Shown in pieces: positions 1 to 12,818 of a stretch of DNA of 64,000 bases. A program made the position numbers and the translations under genes. Positions within the stretch are counted from its first letter, which is position 1. Each line of letters opens with the position of its first letter. Origin of the DNA: Ruminiclostridium josui JCM 17888 (GTDB taxonomy: Bacteria > Bacillota > Clostridia > Acetivibrionales > DSM-1351); NCBI RefSeq assembly GCF_000526495.1, contig NZ_JAGE01000001.1, positions 3,472,501-3,536,500 of the forward strand, given 5' to 3'. The notes beneath the pieces were generated by a model. The model was given only the letters and a program-made list of their open reading frames with translations. It was not told the DNA's origin and ran no database searches.

Positions 1-2985
<2,985 letters not shown>

Positions 2986-3235
2986 ACAGGTATCAAAAAA
3001 GTAGAAGGTCTTAAAACTAGACAATGAGAGAGCTTCACATCTTCTTAGAAGAGTAACATTAATCAGTTCTGAAGGTACAAAGTACCTGAGCAAAAATTAA
3101 TAAGTCAGAATCAGATTTTCAGATGCAAGCAATACAAGGCACCGACGAAGCGAGGAACGGAGTTTATGTGGATAAATGAGTACCGGAGCTAGGAAGGTAA
3201 CGAAGTAGTGCGACGCATATTAAAATCTGTGAATT
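2986..3235 (+). other. 23S-5S spacer with a structured segment
   Basis: The spacer is about 250 nt long and holds no gene. CAGATTTT near 3112 is the exact reverse complement of AAAATCTG near 3222. They bracket a purine-rich stretch containing GACGAAGCGAGGAACGGAG (about 3143-3161), so this part probably folds as one domain in the precursor. Its role is unknown; a processing stem is the simplest idea. Confidence 0.5.
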
Positions 3236-3354
3236 TTCTGGTGGAAATGACGAGATGGTCACACCCGTTCCCATACCGAACACGGCAGTTAAGCATCTCA
3301 GTGCCGATAATACTTGGCTGGAGACGGCCCGGGAAAGTAGGTCTCTGCCAGATT
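3236..3354 (+). rRNA. rrf: 5S ribosomal RNA
   Basis: The terminal stem TCTGGTGG...CCAGA, the CCCATACCGAACACGG loop region near 3269 and the final GGGAAAGTAGGTC segment are all present. Length is about 117-119 nt, normal for 5S. It is the last gene of the rRNA operon and is followed at once by an intrinsic terminator. Confidence 0.95.
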
Positions 3355-3360
3355 TATATG

Positions 3361-3394
3361 AAAGCCTCAAGTTCATTGCTTGAGGCTTTGTTTA
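3361..3394 (+). terminator. Terminator of the rRNA operon
   Basis: AAAGCCTCAAG, a 7-nt loop and CTTGAGGCTTT form an 11-bp stem followed by a T-containing tail. It lies directly after 5S rRNA. Confidence 0.85.
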
Positions 3395-3430
3395 TGTGCA
3401 TGTACATGCACGCGACTTTTTGCATATACA

Positions 3431-3463
3431 AGAACCCTCCATGTTATAAAACAGGAGGGTTCT
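3431..3463 (-). terminator. Hairpin ending the dapA-dapB-ACT operon
   Basis: AGAACCCTCC and GGAGGGTTCT form a perfect 10-bp stem with a 13-nt loop just after the stop codon of the ACT-domain gene. The tail is only moderately T-rich, so strength is uncertain. Confidence 0.55.
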
Positions 3464-3476
3464 AAGTTAAAAAACT

Positions 3477-3947
3477 TCACAGATTAAATTCTTTTTTTAT
3501 TGCTCTAATTGCTTTATCAGCATCCTTTTCGTATATTAGATAAGATATATCAACTTCTGAGGTTGTAATTAATTTCAATTCGATTTCATTTTCAGCCATT
3601 AATGAAAATACTTTTGCGGCTACTCCGGGTTTATCTTTCATTCCTTCTCCAAAAACACTAATTTTGGTACTATCTGAGTCTATTTCAATTCGCAGGTTGG
3701 GAACCCTTATTTTAAATGAGTTTAAAATAGCAATTACCTTTATTATATTTTCAGTAGGTATGCTAAAATAAATATTGATTTTCCCTTTATATGGAGGACT
3801 TTGACTAATCATATCAATATTTATTTTTTCTTCTGCAATTTTATTAAAAATTCCCGCAATGAGAACCATATCATTTGGAAGATTATCTACTGCCACTAAT
3901 GCTACATTGTATACTGTACTTATACTTGTAACTGGTAAAATGGACAT
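3477..3947 (-). CDS. Stand-alone ACT-domain protein (aspartate kinase regulatory-domain like)
   Basis: The protein has 156 residues and resembles the two tandem ACT domains at the C-terminus of aspartate kinases, but has no kinase domain. The first ACT unit spans roughly residues 12-75 (NMVLIAGIFNKIAEEKINID type pattern); the second, about 90-150, includes SVFGEGMKDKPGVAAKVFSL. ACT pairs commonly bind amino acids. Its place as last gene after dapA-dapB, behind a lysine riboswitch, suggests it senses lysine or threonine or modulates the separate aspartate kinase at 7810-9174. That role is inferred. The 30-nt gap to dapB supports one transcript. Confidence 0.8.
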   Translation of the reverse strand: MSILPVTSISTVYNVALVAVDNLPNDMVLIAGIFNKIAEEKINIDMISQSPPYKGKINIYFSIPTENIIKVIAILNSFKIRVPNLRIEIDSDSTKISVFGEGMKDKPGVAAKVFSLMAENEIELKLITTSEVDISYLIYEKDADKAIRAIKKEFNL

Positions 3948-3977
3948 AATAATTCCTCCCTAATTTTTAACAATTAA

Positions 3978-4742
3978 TTAATTGCTTTCAGAAATAAGCT
4001 CCGACATTGAATACAGTCCCGGCTTTTTGGATGCAAGAAATATGGAGGCCTTTAATGCACCTACTGCAAATATCTCTTTTGATAAAGCAGTGTGATTAAT
4101 CTCTATAAGTTCATCGTTTCCTGCAAAAATAACAGAGTGATCACCTACAATTGTGCCTCCGCGCACTGCATGTATACCAATCTCCTTCTTACTGCGCTTT
4201 TTTCTTCTTGAATGTCTGTCGTACATATATTCACATTTTTCATCAAGTGAATCATTAATAGCATCTGCTATAGCAAGGGCCGTTCCACTTGGAGCATCTA
4301 TTTTTTGATTATGATGTTTTTCAACTATCTCTATATCAAACTGCCCTTCAAGGACTTTGGCTGCCTTCTTAACCAAATCAATAAGTAAATTTACTCCAAG
4401 TGACATATTAGCAGAGAAAAAAACCGGTATTCTGCTAGCGACAGAAGTTTTTAGTGTTGTAACTTGCTCAGTTGATAAACCTGTAGTAGCCAATACCAGA
4501 GGTAAATGTTTTTCCTGAGCAAACTCTACCAAAGGTGTAAATGCTTTAGGGTTTGAAAAATCTATTATTACATCAACATCTACATTACAGTCTGCTAATG
4601 ATGTAAAAACAGGGTATGGGTTATTTATATTATTATTGATATCAAACCCTGCCGAAATCTTTAATTCAGGAAAATTATCAGAAAGTCTGGTAATAACCTG
4701 ACCCATTTTTCCATTGCACCCACTTAATAGTATATTAATCAT
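3978..4742 (-). CDS. dapB: 4-hydroxy-tetrahydrodipicolinate reductase
   Basis: Second step of the diaminopimelate/lysine branch: NAD(P)H reduction of the DapA product, in the cytoplasm. The dinucleotide-binding loop GCNGKMG sits at residues 8-14. The family signature EKHHNQKIDAPSGTA, with its catalytic histidine and lysine, is near residue 150. I place the start at the ATG at 4742 (254 residues), because an in-frame GTG at 4754 overlaps the likely ribosome site AGGATGTGG. It lies 33 nt after dapA and 30 nt before the ACT gene, so the three form one operon. Confidence 0.95.
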   Translation of the reverse strand: MINILLSGCNGKMGQVITRLSDNFPELKISAGFDINNNINNPYPVFTSLADCNVDVDVIIDFSNPKAFTPLVEFAQEKHLPLVLATTGLSTEQVTTLKTSVASRIPVFFSANMSLGVNLLIDLVKKAAKVLEGQFDIEIVEKHHNQKIDAPSGTALAIADAINDSLDEKCEYMYDRHSRRKKRSKKEIGIHAVRGGTIVGDHSVIFAGNDELIEINHTALSKEIFAVGALKASIFLASKKPGLYSMSELISESN

Positions 4743-4775
4743 TAGTTTTTCCACATCCTATTTAATATTTTTTTG

Positions 4776-5657
4776 TTATGCTAATAAACCATACTTTATA
4801 AGTTCTGTTTTAAGTATCTCCAGATTTTTATCTGACATTTCAACCAATGGCAGTCTGCATCCTCCCACATTCATTCCCATAAGATTCATGGCAGCTTTAA
4901 TTGGTATAGGACTTACTTCACAGAATAATGCCTTAATAAGGTCATTAGCTTTTAATTGTAGTTTTCTACTGCCTTCAACATCACCTGAAAGATACTTTGC
5001 AACAATATCATGTGTATCCTTTGGTGCAATATTGGCTAAAACTGATATAACACCTTTAGCACCCATAGACAAAAATGGCACTATGGCTCCATCCTCTCCA
5101 GAATAAACTGTTATATCATCCCCGCACAGATTAATGATGTCTCCTACCTGAGAAAGATTACATTCTTTTATAGCTACAATATTATCAATCTTTGAGAGAG
5201 CCTGTATAGTTTCAGGAGCTATATTAAGATTAGTTCTTGAGGGAACATTATAAAGTACTACAGGAATTTTTATGCTGTTTGCAACCGTCTTAAAATGTTC
5301 ATATAAACCCTTTTGAGTGGTTTTATTATAATATGGGGTAACTGTGAGGATAGCATCTGCACCAACCTCCTCGGCATATTTACTAAGTGCTACAGCATGA
5401 ACAGTGTGGTTGCTTCCTGTTCCGGCAATAACCGGTATTCTTCCGTTGACCTTTTCAACTGTAAATTTGATTGCAGCCTTATGTTCATCGTCATACATGG
5501 TAGATGCTTCACCTGTTGTACCGCAAATAATAATTGCGTCAGTACCTTCTTTAATCTGATATTCAATTAGTTCCGATAATTTATTGTAGTCAGTACCGTC
5601 ATTTGTAAATGGGGTAATAATTGCTACACCTGAACCAGTAAAAATTGGCTTTTTCAT
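4776..5657 (-). CDS. dapA: 4-hydroxy-tetrahydrodipicolinate synthase
   Basis: Condenses pyruvate with aspartate semialdehyde, the first committed step to diaminopimelate and lysine. GTTGE (residues 46-50), the YYNK segment, YNVPSRT (catalytic tyrosine) and AIKE (Schiff-base lysine) are all visible in a TIM-barrel enzyme of normal length (293 residues). The ATG at 5657 follows AGGGTGG at a good distance; the longer in-frame extension to 5681 lacks such a site. It heads an operon with dapB and an ACT protein and lies behind a lysine riboswitch. Confidence 0.96.
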   Translation of the reverse strand: MKKPIFTGSGVAIITPFTNDGTDYNKLSELIEYQIKEGTDAIIICGTTGEASTMYDDEHKAAIKFTVEKVNGRIPVIAGTGSNHTVHAVALSKYAEEVGADAILTVTPYYNKTTQKGLYEHFKTVANSIKIPVVLYNVPSRTNLNIAPETIQALSKIDNIVAIKECNLSQVGDIINLCGDDITVYSGEDGAIVPFLSMGAKGVISVLANIAPKDTHDIVAKYLSGDVEGSRKLQLKANDLIKALFCEVSPIPIKAAMNLMGMNVGGCRLPLVEMSDKNLEILKTELIKYGLLA

Positions 5658-5703
5658 TGTTACCACCCTTTCATAAAACAATAATCAATAATATAATTAA
5701 AAA

Positions 5704-5730
5704 ACGTCGGCAGTTCCGCCGACGTCTGTT
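5704..5730 (-). terminator. Riboswitch expression-platform terminator before dapA
   Basis: On the minus strand ACGTCGGC, a 6-nt loop and GCCGACGT form a perfect 8-bp G+C-rich stem followed by TTTTTT. It lies between the lysine aptamer and dapA, as expected for lysine-dependent transcription termination. Confidence 0.9.
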
Positions 5731-5761
5731 TAACCAATTATAGTAAAATATAATTAAAAAC

Positions 5762-5935
5762 AGATAGCGCTCCACCATTACTCAAATGATGACAGTCACA
5801 AGGCTATTGACCTTGAAACCAGGCATTACATGTTCAGGGTACAGTATTGCCTTCGGCGTCTTTTCCTTTCAGAACAAATCATCAGACCCCAGAATCTTTA
5901 TTGTCCATACTATTAAAAAACGCACCTCTATCTAG
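5762..5935 (-). promoter_or_regulatory. Lysine riboswitch (L box)
   Basis: Read on the minus strand, the leader has the conserved L-box elements in order: AGATAGAGGTGCG, AGTATGG, GAAAGGAAAAGACGCCGAAGG, CTGG, the GACTGTCATC segment, and the closing TGGTGGAGCGCTATCT, which pairs with the start. It is followed by a terminator hairpin and then dapA. Lysine binding should favour the terminator and shut off dapA-dapB-ACT. The aptamer class is established; switching here is inferred from layout. Confidence 0.95.
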
Positions 5936-5952
5936 CATATATTCTTTTATCT

Positions 5953-5982
5953 ATAATAACATCCTGTTATATCAAGTGTCAA
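5953..5982 (-). promoter_or_regulatory. Promoter of the lysine riboswitch/dapA transcript
   Basis: On the minus strand TTGACA is followed after 18 nt by TATTAT. Transcription would begin just before the aptamer. Confidence 0.7.
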
Positions 5983-6062
5983 TTTTTTTACATCTGATTA
6001 TTATATTATATGCGCTATATTTCATTATTGTTACAATTCAGTAAACAAGGGAGGATGTGCTT

Positions 6063-7754
6063 TTGAACTTGTCGAAGTTAGGAAAAAAAGAAAAGTGGGG
6101 GAGTCTAGTACAAATGAAAAAGATGTGCTTATTTTTATGCATTGTAATACTATTTACAATGCTGACCGGTTTCAACAATTTGAATTCATCAGCGGCTGAG
6201 GCAACGACCGTAAAAATAGGTCTGTATTATGGGTCAACAGCTCAGAGTCAGATTAATATCAGTAGTGACAAGGGAGTATTATTCTGTGCGTATGATTCAA
6301 AAACAGGAAAATACAATAATATATATCAAGAGGATTCTGGTCAGACAATTACATTAAGAAAGGACAGCTACTTCATACAAAGTGGAGCAAAGTTCACACC
6401 AGTTGATTTAAATGGAAATCCAACAAGCGGTCCTTACCATATTCAGATTAATGGTACATATAAATCGTATAATGATACAGTTTCATTGATTCAGAGCTAT
6501 AGTACGAAAGGTATAACTGCATATCCTGTTTATACTGATTCAGGTTGGCAGATATGGACAGGTTTTTATGTTAGCAAATCTACAGCCCAAACAGCTGTTA
6601 ATACTGTTAAATCCAAATTAGGAGGAAATACATATACTGTAATTGCTGAAAGTAGTTCAAGAATTTATGGTACTGATCAAAATGGTAAAGTTTTGTTCAT
6701 GTATGCATCTTCAAATAGTCTTTTAAGAGGAAGATCAATATCATCAGCCAATCCAAATACTATAAAAATTGGAACAACTTTGTACCGAGGACAGGTTGAG
6801 CTTAGTAGATTATCTGGTAGTGATATGACAATTATTAATGTACTGCCTTTCGAAGAATATTTATATGGCGTAGTTCCTAATGAAATGCCGGCATATTCAC
6901 ATATTGAAGCATTAAAGGCTCAGGCTGTAGCAGCTAGAACATATTCTTATAAATCAATTAACAAGCATTCAAAATACGGTTTTAATTTGTGTGCAACAAC
7001 CGACTGCCAGGTATATAAGGGCTATAGCTCTGAAAATGCCAATACAAACAAAGCCGTTAATGAAACTCGTGATATGGTTGTAACATATAACGGAGCTCTT
7101 GCTGAAACAGTATTTTCAGCGTCTACAGGTGGCAGAACTGAGGATGCAGTAAATGTTTGGGGGAACAGCGTACCATACCTCAAAAGTGTTGAGGACAAAT
7201 ATGAGTCAGGTAATTCCTATAACTACAATTGGACAATGAAGTTTACGGCGGATGAAATAAGTACAAAACTAAAAAGTTATGGGCTGGGAACCGTAACGGG
7301 AATTGAAATTACCAAGTACTCGGAGGCCAGAAGACCAATTGAGTTAGTTGTTACTGGAACATTGAAGCCTGAAGGTGTTATTATTCCAAAGGACAAATGC
7401 AGGACTTTTCTTAGTCTTCCAAGTCAAATGTATAACATTTCTTCTGATGCCAGTATAAATGTTCAAGTTAATAATAAGATAGAAAATGTTTCCCTGAATC
7501 AGTTAAAGGTAATAACCAAAAATGGAGAAAAAACTTATACTAATCCAAATCAGAAAGTAACTATTATTGGGGCAGGCGGTAAAGAATCCACTGTTTCTGC
7601 AAGTCCTACTGAATATGTTTTCACAGGTAAAGGATGGGGACATGCGGTAGGCATGAGTCAAGAGGGTGCTATGGGTATGGCAAAAGCCGGTTTTACATAT
7701 GAGCAAATTTTGACTCACTATTATACCGGAACTAAAGTTGAGATTAAAAAATAA
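6063..7754 (+). CDS. Secreted SpoIID/LytB-domain protein
   Basis: The product has about 563 residues. An N-terminal membrane segment (KMCLFLCIVILFTMLTGF) resembles a signal peptide. The C-terminal half matches the SpoIID/LytB family: LPFEEYLYGVVPNEMP near residue 262, then ALKAQAVAARTYS and, at the end, GWGHAVGMSQEGAMGMA. SpoIID is a lytic transglycosylase acting on peptidoglycan during sporulation; LytB relatives modulate autolysins. I choose TTG 6063 because AAGGGAGG ends 8 nt before it. The gene stands alone and converges on lysC. The exact role (sporulation or vegetative wall) is not settled by sequence. Confidence 0.85.
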   Translation: MNLSKLGKKEKWGSLVQMKKMCLFLCIVILFTMLTGFNNLNSSAAEATTVKIGLYYGSTAQSQINISSDKGVLFCAYDSKTGKYNNIYQEDSGQTITLRKDSYFIQSGAKFTPVDLNGNPTSGPYHIQINGTYKSYNDTVSLIQSYSTKGITAYPVYTDSGWQIWTGFYVSKSTAQTAVNTVKSKLGGNTYTVIAESSSRIYGTDQNGKVLFMYASSNSLLRGRSISSANPNTIKIGTTLYRGQVELSRLSGSDMTIINVLPFEEYLYGVVPNEMPAYSHIEALKAQAVAARTYSYKSINKHSKYGFNLCATTDCQVYKGYSSENANTNKAVNETRDMVVTYNGALAETVFSASTGGRTEDAVNVWGNSVPYLKSVEDKYESGNSYNYNWTMKFTADEISTKLKSYGLGTVTGIEITKYSEARRPIELVVTGTLKPEGVIIPKDKCRTFLSLPSQMYNISSDASINVQVNNKIENVSLNQLKVITKNGEKTYTNPNQKVTIIGAGGKESTVSASPTEYVFTGKGWGHAVGMSQEGAMGMAKAGFTYEQILTHYYTGTKVEIKK

Positions 7755-7759
7755 GTGAA

Positions 7760-7802
7760 AAATAAAAAGGGATTCATAATAATGAGTCCCTTTTTATTTT
7801 TA
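7760..7802. terminator. Bidirectional terminator between the SpoIID-like gene and lysC
   Basis: AATAAAAAGGGATTC and GAGTCCCTTTTTATTTT are nearly complementary. They give a stem flanked by A-runs on one side and T-runs on the other, serving both convergent genes. Confidence 0.85.
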
Positions 7803-7809
7803 TAATTCA

Positions 7810-9174
7810 TTATTTGTATTTAGTGTTTAGAAAAAATTCATTATAGAGAGAAATAACGGCTTTGTGTGCTTCATTTTCCCTTACAGCAAACATCATTGTT
7901 ATTTCAGATGAACCTTGATTAATCATTTCCAGACTAATGGATGCTTTTGCTAAAGCAGTTGTAGCTCTTGCAGCAGTTCCAACAGTATTTTTCATACCTT
8001 CACCAACGATTATAATCATAGCAAGATTATGGTCAACTGAAACATCATCAACTTTTAATTCATTTTTAATACGGTCAACTATTTTCTGCTCCATACCTTC
8101 TTTGAGTTGGTTTTGTTTTAGTATTACGGATATGTTGTCAATACCTGATGGAGTGTGTTCATATGAAATACCTTCATCTTCAAGAATTTGAAGGAGTTTT
8201 CTTCCAAAACCTACTTCTCGGTTCATCATAAATTTGCTTACATAGATACAGCAAAAACCTGAATCACTTGCTATTCCCACAACATGGTTGGGGGAGTAAT
8301 CTCTGACGAGGGATATTTTTGTTCCTGGAGCAGTAGGATTATTTGTATTTTTTATGCAAACCGGAACACCGGCCATATAAACAGGAACTAGAGTATCTTC
8401 ATGTAATACTGAGAAACCGGCATATGATAATTCTCTCATTTCACGGTATGTCAATTCAGGTACTGCAACCGGATTGTGAACTAATCCTGGGTGAGCTGCA
8501 TATACAGCATCAACATCTGTAAAATTTTCGTATAGATCAGCCTTTAATGCGGCAGCCAAAATAGAACCGGTTATATCTGAACCTCCACGTGGGAAAGTTG
8601 CAACTTTTCCATCTTTAGTGTAACCAAAGAAACCCGGGAAAATAACAATTCCTTCTATACTGTTAATCATTTTAAGGTTTTCATAGGATTCAGGTAAAAC
8701 CTGTGCATTTCCAAACTCATCACTCATGAGTAGTCCGGCTCTTTTAGGTGATACATATTCTGCCTTATTACCTATACTGTTTAAATACGCAGCTACCAAT
8801 TTAGCACTGTTATCTTCTCCGGCAGCTTTCATAGCATCCATGAACATACCGGTGTGAGAAGTGTCAAGCTTAAGTCTTTCTTCCAAATCAGACCTAATCA
8901 TTTTGACTATTTCGTCATCAAGCCCAAGTTCATTTGCTATATCTTTGAACCTTTTAACAACAGCATCAAGTTCAGCTTCTGCTTTACCTGTCTCCAGGTG
9001 CTTTTGTGCGCAAGCAATAAGTAAATCAGTAACCTTGGTATCTGAGCTATCCCTTTTACCAGGGGCAGATACAACAATAACTTTTCTCTCGCTATCAGCA
9101 AGTATGATACTGCATACTTTTTTAATCTGTTCTGCATTAGCTAAAGAGGTTCCTCCAAATTTTGCTACTTTCAT
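7810..9174 (-). CDS. lysC: Aspartate kinase (with C-terminal ACT domains)
   Basis: Phosphorylates aspartate, the entry step to lysine, threonine and methionine. KFGGTS lies at residues 5-10; the family segments FPRGGSDITGS (about 203) and YENFTDVDAVYAAHPG follow. The last 150 residues form two ACT domains for feedback control. The start is ATG 9174 after GGATGGAGG (454 residues); an upstream in-frame ATG at 9192 overlaps that site. It stands apart from dapA-dapB, and I see no riboswitch before it. A second free ACT pair at 3477-3947 may interact with it (inference). Confidence 0.94.
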   Translation of the reverse strand: MKVAKFGGTSLANAEQIKKVCSIILADSERKVIVVSAPGKRDSSDTKVTDLLIACAQKHLETGKAEAELDAVVKRFKDIANELGLDDEIVKMIRSDLEERLKLDTSHTGMFMDAMKAAGEDNSAKLVAAYLNSIGNKAEYVSPKRAGLLMSDEFGNAQVLPESYENLKMINSIEGIVIFPGFFGYTKDGKVATFPRGGSDITGSILAAALKADLYENFTDVDAVYAAHPGLVHNPVAVPELTYREMRELSYAGFSVLHEDTLVPVYMAGVPVCIKNTNNPTAPGTKISLVRDYSPNHVVGIASDSGFCCIYVSKFMMNREVGFGRKLLQILEDEGISYEHTPSGIDNISVILKQNQLKEGMEQKIVDRIKNELKVDDVSVDHNLAMIIIVGEGMKNTVGTAARATTALAKASISLEMINQGSSEITMMFAVRENEAHKAVISLYNEFFLNTKYK

Positions 9175-9438
9175 TTCGAATCCTCCATCCATTTATGTTA
9201 AAAATTTACTCTCAACACACGGGGACTTGTTGTCCCTAAGTAAATATAAGAGCATATGGGACTTCTTACGATTATCTCATAAATTATACAAAAAAAGATT
9301 ATGTATGGCAATAATATTTGTAATATAAACAATTATAATGTATGATATTTATTGGTTTATTTTATGCAGTAAGTCTTATGATTGTTATTTATATTAAACA
9401 GACATAATAAATAGAAGAATAATTGGAGGTTATTATAG

Positions 9439-10461
9439 GTGAACTTGCACGATTTCGATTATTACCTTCCGGAAGAACTTATCGCACAGCATCCCATAGA
9501 AAAAAGGGATATGTCCAGACTTATGGTACTGGATAAGGAAACCGGTGAGATTGAACATAAATTATTCAAGGACATAGTAGATTATCTGGATGAAGGTGAT
9601 TGTCTTGTTCTTAATAATACCAGAGTTATACCTGCAAGACTTTTAGGTGAAAAAGAGGGTACAGGCGGAAAGATAGAATTTGTTTTGCTAAAAAGAGTTG
9701 AAGGAGACAAATGGGAAGTTATTTTAAAACCTGGAAAGAAGGCAAAGCCGGGGAGTCGATTTGTTTTTGGAAACGGTGAACTTAAAGCGGAAATTTTGGA
9801 AGTACTTGATGAAGGAAACAGACTAGTCAGATTCATATATGAGGGTGTATTCGAAGAAATACTGGATAGGGTAGGTATAATGCCCTTGCCACCGTATATT
9901 ACTGAAAAACTTGAAAACCCGGAAAGATATCAAACGGTATATGCCAAGATTAATGGCTCTGCTGCTGCACCAACTGCCGGACTTCATTTTACCAAAGAAC
10001 TTTTAGAATCCTTAGAACGGAAGGGTGTAAGAATAGCCTATGTTATGCTTCATGTGGGCCTAGGTACATTCAGACCTGTAAAAGTTGACGATATAACTCA
10101 ACATAAAATGCACTCAGAATATTATTCTATAAGTAAGGAAACATGTGATATAATAAACGATACACGACAGAAAGGCAAAAAAGTTGTAGCTGTTGGTACT
10201 ACTAGCTGCAGGGTACTTGAAACTGTGGGTAAAAGCGGAAAGATTGAACCTTGTGATGGCTGGACAGATATTTTCATATATCCGGGCTATAAGTTTAAAG
10301 TAGTAGACTGGCTTATTACAAACTTTCATTTGCCTGAATCAACACTTATCATGCTGGTTAGCTCTTTAGCTGGTAGGGATAATGTGATACATGCATACAA
10401 TGTAGCTGTGGAAGAAAAATACAGATTTTTCAGCTTCGGAGATGCAATGTTTATTAAATAA
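9439..10461 (+). CDS. queA: S-adenosylmethionine:tRNA ribosyltransferase-isomerase
   Basis: Transfers and isomerises the ribosyl group of SAM onto 7-aminomethyl-7-deazaguanine in tRNA, making epoxyqueuosine. It has the normal length (340 residues) and starts with the family pattern [24 protein letters not shown] (near residue 177), [10 protein letters not shown] and the late NFHLPESTL motif are visible. The GTG start follows GGAGG by 9 nt. It precedes tgt by 29 nt, forming the usual queuosine operon continuing into yajC. Confidence 0.97.
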   Translation: MNLHDFDYYLPEELIAQHPIEKRDMSRLMVLDKETGEIEHKLFKDIVDYLDEGDCLVLNNTRVIPARLLGEKEGTGGKIEFVLLKRVEGDKWEVILKPGKKAKPGSRFVFGNGELKAEILEVLDEGNRLVRFIYEGVFEEILDRVGIMPLPPYITEKLENPERYQTVYAKINGSAAAPTAGLHFTKELLESLERKGVRIAYVMLHVGLGTFRPVKVDDITQHKMHSEYYSISKETCDIINDTRQKGKKVVAVGTTSCRVLETVGKSGKIEPCDGWTDIFIYPGYKFKVVDWLITNFHLPESTLIMLVSSLAGRDNVIHAYNVAVEEKYRFFSFGDAMFIK

Positions 10462-10466
10462 TTTAA

Positions 10467-11612
<1,146 letters not shown>

Positions 11613-11671
11613 TAATATGGATAATACAGTTTTACTGTGTTAAATAAATTAATTACAGGAGGTTTTAATTA

Positions 11672-11953
11672 ATGGCAGTAGCAGCGTTAGTTCAATTAGT
11701 GTTACCTATGGCTTTAATTCTGGGACTTATGTATGTAATGATTATTCTCCCGCAGAAAAAAAAGGATAAGAAGACCCAGCAAATGCTTAATTCACTTCAG
11801 GTGGGATGGAGTGTTACAACTATCGGAGGTATAGTAGGTAAAATCATAAACATAAAAGACGACGAAATATATATAGAATCCGGTGTTGACAAAAACAAGA
11901 TACTTGTAAAGCGTTGGGCAATTAAAGATGTTGTAAAGCCTGTTGAAGGCTAG
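11672..11953 (+). CDS. yajC: Preprotein translocase subunit YajC
   Basis: A small protein (93 residues) with one N-terminal membrane segment (about residues 8-28), then the family pattern IILPQKKKDKKTQQMLNSL and a small basic/beta domain. YajC associates with SecDF in the membrane. The start follows ACAGGAGG. It lies between tgt and a membrane protein; secD-secF are 3 kb downstream, split from it by the SCIFF cassette. Confidence 0.93.
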   Translation: MAVAALVQLVLPMALILGLMYVMIILPQKKKDKKTQQMLNSLQVGWSVTTIGGIVGKIINIKDDEIYIESGVDKNKILVKRWAIKDVVKPVEG

Positions 11954-12053
11954 TAAGTAAAATTATAATTAATTCTAGCCAACTGTTCTAAGTGGACTAC
12001 CTCAAAAATATGATATACAAAGAACATTTTATATTATATTTTGGAGGTACACT

Positions 12054-12458
12054 ATGGGCATACAGACACCTGGATTTAAAAAAAGCCTGGATGAGCATAT
12101 AAACCTGCTGAGGGTAGTAAAAGGCTTAATAATGGCTTTTCTTATAACGCTTCCGTGTTTTTTAGGGTTTGCATTATTTTTAACATATACGGATTTTCCT
12201 GAAAAACACACCTATATTGCAGTTCTTATTACAACAGTATTGAGTGTACTGGTGGCATCAGCATACTCTACAAAAAATGTTAAGAGTAAAGGTTGGATGA
12301 ACGGCTGTTTTGTTGGAATCCTTTATGTGGTTTTACTTTACATTGCCAGCAGTATTGTTTTCCTTAATTTTAAAGTTGATGTTCAGGTGATATTATCTGT
12401 GGTTATTGGTGCCATTGTGGGTTGTTTGGGTGGCATTTTTGGAATTAATTTAAGATAA
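12054..12458 (+). CDS. Four-helix membrane protein, TIGR04086-like
   Basis: This 134-residue protein is mostly hydrophobic, with four predicted membrane spans at about residues 23-43, 50-68, 80-103 and 110-130. Its position between yajC and the SCIFF peptide gene, together with its size, fits the clostridial family TIGR04086, whose function is not known. The start follows TTGGAGGT. The family call rests on context and topology more than on motifs. Confidence 0.75.
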   Translation: MGIQTPGFKKSLDEHINLLRVVKGLIMAFLITLPCFLGFALFLTYTDFPEKHTYIAVLITTVLSVLVASAYSTKNVKSKGWMNGCFVGILYVVLLYIASSIVFLNFKVDVQVILSVVIGAIVGCLGGIFGINLR

Positions 12459-12539
12459 TGGGTTTTCTAAAAAATGGCTTTTCAAAACTAAATAGATATG
12501 CTATAATCGGCTAAGAAAATTGATGGGGGGGACTACATA

Positions 12540-12680
12540 ATGAAACATATAAAGACTATTAACAATGCTACTCTTAAAAATAGCCTTGCAAAAGGTGGAT
12601 GTGGTGAATGTCAGACTTCATGCCAGTCAGCTTGTAAGACATCATGCACAGTTGCTAATCAAAGCTGCGAAAACAAGTAA
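12540..12680 (+). CDS. scfA: SCIFF six-cysteine peptide precursor
   Basis: A ribosomal peptide of 46 residues. The six cysteines in the second half are at 21, 24, 28, 32, 36 and 43, in the GGCGECQTSC...CKTSC pattern of the SCIFF family (six cysteines in forty-five residues), found nearly throughout Clostridia. The downstream radical SAM enzyme ScfB makes a thioether link in it. The ribosome site GGGGGG precedes the ATG. A TATAAT at 12502-12507 suggests its own promoter (weak -35). The biological role of mature SCIFF is not established. Confidence 0.96.
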   Translation: MKHIKTINNATLKNSLAKGGCGECQTSCQSACKTSCTVANQSCENK

Positions 12681-12730
12681 TAGTTAGATATGCATATTGA
12701 TTAATAATGATATGTATGGATTTATAAATT

Positions 12731-12762
12731 AGTGAAAGGTGAATTTGCACTTTTCACTTTTT
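12731..12762 (+). terminator. Terminator between scfA and scfB
   Basis: AGTGAAAGGTG and CACTTTTCACT form a stem followed by a T-run. It should end most scfA transcripts, giving more peptide than maturase, with read-through feeding scfB. Confidence 0.8.
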
Positions 12763-12818
12763 TAAATGTTCTAATCCGGTGTTATATCCAGGATTTTTAG
12801 CTTTAGGAGGTCACATAA

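Noticed and set aside
3208-3465. 85-residue frame across 5S rRNA and the terminator
   Set aside because: It is made of 5S rRNA and a hairpin, so not a gene.
5847-6044. 65-residue frame on the plus strand
   Set aside because: It overlaps the lysine riboswitch and its promoter on the other strand and has no ribosome site.
8861-9328. 155-residue serine-rich frame opposite lysC
   Set aside because: A typical antisense shadow of a conserved gene (serine and leucine bias), with no ribosome site.
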